A DNA stretch of 16,113 nucleotides from contig DKEY01000085.1 of NCBI GenBank assembly GCA_002469305.1, positions 17,683 through 33,795 of the forward strand. Reading direction: 5' to 3'. Below the pieces are notes generated by a model. It saw only the letters and a list, made by a program, of their open reading frames with translations. It did not search any database and was not told the origin of the DNA. The stretch is from Sulfurospirillum sp. UBA6810 (GTDB taxonomy: Bacteria; Campylobacterota; Campylobacteria; Campylobacterales; Sulfurospirillaceae). The position numbers and the translations under genes are program-made. Positions 14,320 through 16,113 of this stretch are shown one piece after another (the first letter of the stretch is position 1; the number at the start of each line of letters is the position of its first letter).

Positions 14320-14715
14320 ATGAAAAGATTGTTTTTTGCGTTTTTTCTTCTTGCTTCATTTATCAAAGCAGAAGAAACTTTGAGTGTTGAAGAGTTTGAT
14401 GTGAGTATATTTAGTAAGCTTTCAAAAGGAACTGTACAAGTTCAAACTTCTATGATATTTGAGGGAAGAGATGTTGATATCAATGACTTTAAGATTATTG
14501 ATGCACTCAATGTTGTGATAGGAAGTTTTTATGCTGAGGATTTACTCACGTCAAAAGGAAAAGAGACTCTTAAAACTACTTTGATTGGGTACGTTCAAAC
14601 AAAATATGCACTTGATATAGATAACATTTATATACAAAAACTTTTTATCAATGAAAATACCACTGCCGAAAAAATTATCGAAGCACTCAAAAAAGAGGGT
14701 TGTTGCAGTAAGTAA
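14320..14715 (+). CDS. Secreted FliL-like protein
   Basis: A 131-residue protein with a signal peptide (about 1-17, ending FIKA before EE) and a C-terminal portion like the periplasmic domain of FliL: IDALNVVIGSFYAEDLLTSK, GKETLKTTLIGYV, then DIDNIYIQKLFI, matching the family's AEDL-x-T-x-x-GK-x-x-L and closing strand. FliL surrounds the flagellar stator and supports torque, but classical FliL has an uncleaved N-terminal anchor; here the hydrophobic stretch looks cleavable, so this may be a periplasmic paralogue. It ends in a CC pair (Cys128, Cys129) that could form disulfides. ATG 14320 follows AAGG (14311-14314) by five bases. The stop is one base from the stop of convergent lolA. The FliL relation is inferred from pattern and moderately sure. 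Confidence 0.72.
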   Translation: MKRLFFAFFLLASFIKAEETLSVEEFDVSIFSKLSKGTVQVQTSMIFEGRDVDINDFKIIDALNVVIGSFYAEDLLTSKGKETLKTTLIGYVQTKYALDIDNIYIQKLFINENTTAEKIIEALKKEGCCSK

Positions 14716-14724
14716 TTTACTGTG
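14704..14724. terminator. Inverted repeat across the convergent stops
   Basis: CAGTAA (14706-14711) and TTACTG (14717-14722) pair around the loop GTAAT, extendable by two G-T pairs. The repeat spans the stop codons of the FliL-like gene and lolA. Neither side has a good T run, so a weak bidirectional terminator is the most that can be claimed. Confidence 0.3.
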
Positions 14725-15232
14725 TTAGTATGTCATAATCTAGTGGGATTTCTTCTTTAAAAAGAGCATCGTCTAAAAAAGCATTTTTTACGAGATTGCT
14801 TAAACTAATGACGATAGCGTTGTCTAGTTTATCTCTATACTCAATCGTTGCTATCTTTCCATGCTTTATCGTGATAGAGTAGGTTGTCTCTTCGTATGAG
14901 GCTTCGTATCTGTCACTCGATACTTTTTTGGCACTTTGTAAAATCTCTGTTAGATTTGGAGTGTTTTTAAGATTTGTGATAATGGCTTGTTCGAGTTCTG
15001 GTTCTACGATCACAACGGTATTTTTATCAAAATAAATCTTTTTATTTATAGGTTTTGTATATATCCAAAGAGCTTTAGCATTTGAAGTTGCATAAAAATT
15101 TCCCTCATACACTATCTTGGAGTTTTGTTCATTTGTAATTATCTGTGTAAAATCACTCTGTATTGTTTCAAAGTTTAATTCATTTGCCGATAAAAAAGTA
15201 GTAAAAAGTATCAAAGTAAGTATGCGTTTCAT
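14717..15232 (-). CDS. lolA: Outer-membrane lipoprotein carrier protein LolA
   Basis: A 171-residue periplasmic protein with a signal peptide (about 1-16, ending LSA before NEL). LolA takes lipoproteins released by LolCDE and carries them to the outer membrane. Family features are the early FETIQSDFTQIITNE, YEGNFYATSNAKALWIYTKP with the aromatic W-Y-x-P pattern, KKIYFDKNTVVIVEPELEQAII, and a late KIATIEYRDKLDN. It is slightly shorter than the E. coli protein, as is common in Campylobacterota. ATG 15232 follows AGGA (reverse strand) by five bases. It is divergent from secA, an arrangement I also recall from Campylobacter. The double-peptidase lipoprotein in this window could be a client. Confidence 0.9.
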   Translation of the reverse strand: MKRILTLILFTTFLSANELNFETIQSDFTQIITNEQNSKIVYEGNFYATSNAKALWIYTKPINKKIYFDKNTVVIVEPELEQAIITNLKNTPNLTEILQSAKKVSSDRYEASYEETTYSITIKHGKIATIEYRDKLDNAIVISLSNLVKNAFLDDALFKEEIPLDYDILTQ

Positions 15233-15288
15233 ATAAATCCTATAAAATTTTTCTCTAATGAAGTTTTAGCAAATTAATAGTAAAGATA

Positions 15289-15297
15289 TGATAAAAT
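15289..15297 (+). promoter_or_regulatory. Extended -10 for secA in the lolA-secA spacer
   Basis: TGATAAAAT fits TGnTATAAT with one mismatch and predicts a start near 15304, a leader of about 33 nt. A weaker leftward element for lolA, TGCTAAAAC (complement of 15263-15271), predicts a leader of about 24 nt. The 104-bp spacer is otherwise A/T-rich with no operator I can name. Confidence 0.45.
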
Positions 15298-15336
15298 CTT
15301 TGCTTTTAATAGTAAACGAGATAAAGGTAAAGAGAA

Positions 15337-16113
15337 ATGTTAGGAATTGTACGTAAGATTTTCGGAACTCAAAACGATAGATTAGTAAAAAAATATTTTG
15401 GATTAGTTACTAAGATAAATGCTTTAGAGAGCAAGTATGCTGCTATGAGTGATGAAGAGATAAAGTCACTTTTTAACTCTTTGAAAGAGGATGTACAAAA
15501 CGCTAAAGTAACCTTAGATGATATTTTATATGATGTTTTTGCGATTACTCGTGAAGTAAGTAAACGTACGACTGGAATGAGACATTTTGATGTGCAGATG
15601 ATAGGTGGTATCGTTTTACATAAAGGCGATATAGCTGAGATGAAAACGGGTGAGGGTAAAACGCTTGTTGCAACTTTACCTGTTGTTTTAAATGCTATGA
15701 GTGGAAAAGGCGTACATGTAGTGACCGTCAATGACTACCTAGCTCGTCGTGATGCTACTGAAATGTCAAAGATTTATAACTTTTTAGGCTTGAGTGTAGG
15801 TGTTTTAACGGGAAATCTTGATGATGATAAAACAAGAAAAGCGCAATATGCTTGTGATATCACTTATGGAACAAATAACGAATACGGTTTTGACTATCTT
15901 CGTGATAACATGAGATACTCTTTAGAAGATAAGATGCAAAGAGTGCATAACTATGTTATCGTTGATGAAGTTGACTCTATCTTAATTGATGAAGCAAGAA
16001 CACCTTTGATTATCTCTGGACCAACTGATAGAACTCTTGATGGGTACAAAAAGGCAGACGCTGTTGCTCTGAAGCTAGAAAGAGATAAAGATTTTATCGT
16101 TGATGAAAAAAAC
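15337..16113 (+). CDS. secA: Protein translocase ATPase SecA, N-terminal part
   Basis: The first 259 residues of SecA; the frame is still open at the right edge. SecA is the cytosolic motor that pushes preproteins through SecYEG. Visible parts of nucleotide-binding domain 1 are TTGMRHFDVQMIGG (78-91, the Q motif region), Walker A MKTGEGKT (102-109), GVHVVTVNDYLARRD, GLSVGVLTG, TYGTNNEYGFDYLRDNM, and Walker B VDEVDS (209-214) followed by LIDEARTPLIISG and the beginning of the preprotein-binding segment. ATG 15337 sits nine bases after AAAGG (15323-15327). It is divergent from lolA, and the secretion load it serves includes the signal-peptide proteins encoded here. Confidence 0.98.
   Translation, partial: MLGIVRKIFGTQNDRLVKKYFGLVTKINALESKYAAMSDEEIKSLFNSLKEDVQNAKVTLDDILYDVFAITREVSKRTTGMRHFDVQMIGGIVLHKGDIAEMKTGEGKTLVATLPVVLNAMSGKGVHVVTVNDYLARRDATEMSKIYNFLGLSVGVLTGNLDDDKTRKAQYACDITYGTNNEYGFDYLRDNMRYSLEDKMQRVHNYVIVDEVDSILIDEARTPLIISGPTDRTLDGYKKADAVALKLERDKDFIVDEKN

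Larger units (their letters stand above)
650..15720. repeat. Dispersed palindrome TACATGTA, 13 copies
   Basis: Copies start at 650, 732, 1204, 3681, 5787, 6379, 8723, 11659, 11928, 13063, 13357, 13775 and 15713. Four extend to TTACATGTAA (731, 1203, 6378, 11927). Eleven are within genes on both strands and two are intergenic (1204, 13775). The shorter core ACATGT occurs only three further times (1771, 10278, 13187), so the flanking T and A are part of the conserved word. With about 36% G+C I estimate 0.5-0.6 copies by chance. The range given spans first to last copy, not a continuous element. Confidence 0.85.

Noticed and set aside
1..16113. A search by eye for CRISPR arrays, tRNA or rRNA genes, transposases, toxin-antitoxin pairs and phage genes.
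   Set aside because: None seen: no regularly spaced repeats, no cloverleaf with conserved arms, and no related proteins among the genes.

Overview
The window looks like a chromosomal stretch of a free-living Campylobacterota (Epsilonproteobacteria), most likely a Sulfurimonas/Sulfuricurvum-type organism. I infer this from the low G+C, the divergent lolA|secA pair, rsmH followed by a minimal ftsL, a chemoreceptor ending in a zinc-binding CZB domain, and short intergenic gaps with extended -10 promoters and almost no -35 signal. No organism name can be proven from the sequence alone. There is no phage, insertion sequence with a transposase, CRISPR array, tRNA or rRNA; most genes are housekeeping or conserved lineage genes.

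Layout. (1) 1-792, plus: the 3' end of bioA (biotin synthesis), overlapped by an RBBP9/YdeN-type serine hydrolase. (2) 752-1805, minus: a small STAS-like protein and a class II aldolase/adducin-fold protein that has lost its metal ligands. (3) 1836-1848: a compact promoter whose extended -10 elements on the two strands overlap, feeding the aldolase-like gene leftward and rsmH rightward. (4) 1883-8262, plus: a probable operon rsmH - ftsL - RND permease - rmuC - SDR oxidoreductase, tightly packed (10-bp gap, then 11-bp and 8-bp overlaps), except for a 131-bp foreign-looking REP/MITE-like insert between rsmH and ftsL. (5) 8311-10437, plus: a membrane chemoreceptor with a CZB domain. (6) 10434-12392, minus: a lipoprotein joining an SH3b-NlpC/P60 cysteine peptidase to an M15 D,D/L,D-carboxypeptidase-like domain, probably expressed from a leaderless mRNA. 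(7) 12426-14715, plus: a PIF1-like helicase, an unrecognised conserved protein and a secreted FliL-like protein. (8) 14717-15232, minus: lolA, and 15337-end, plus: the N-terminal part of secA, divergent from a 104-bp region.

Themes. Much of the window concerns the cell envelope: septation (FtsL), peptidoglycan hydrolysis (the double peptidase), lipoprotein sorting (LolA), secretion (SecA) and efflux (RND). Others serve genome maintenance (RmuC, PIF1 helicase) and rRNA modification (RsmH).

The strongest signal no gene explains is the palindrome TACATGTA: I count 13 copies in 16.1 kb where base composition predicts about one half. They lie in genes on both strands and between genes, which resembles a highly iterated palindrome (HIP1-like). 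Other points of interest are the rsmH-ftsL insert that appears to supply the ftsL ribosome binding site, the aldolase-like protein without zinc ligands, the peptidase fusion with a leaderless start, and the bioA-coupled hydrolase as a possible BioH substitute.
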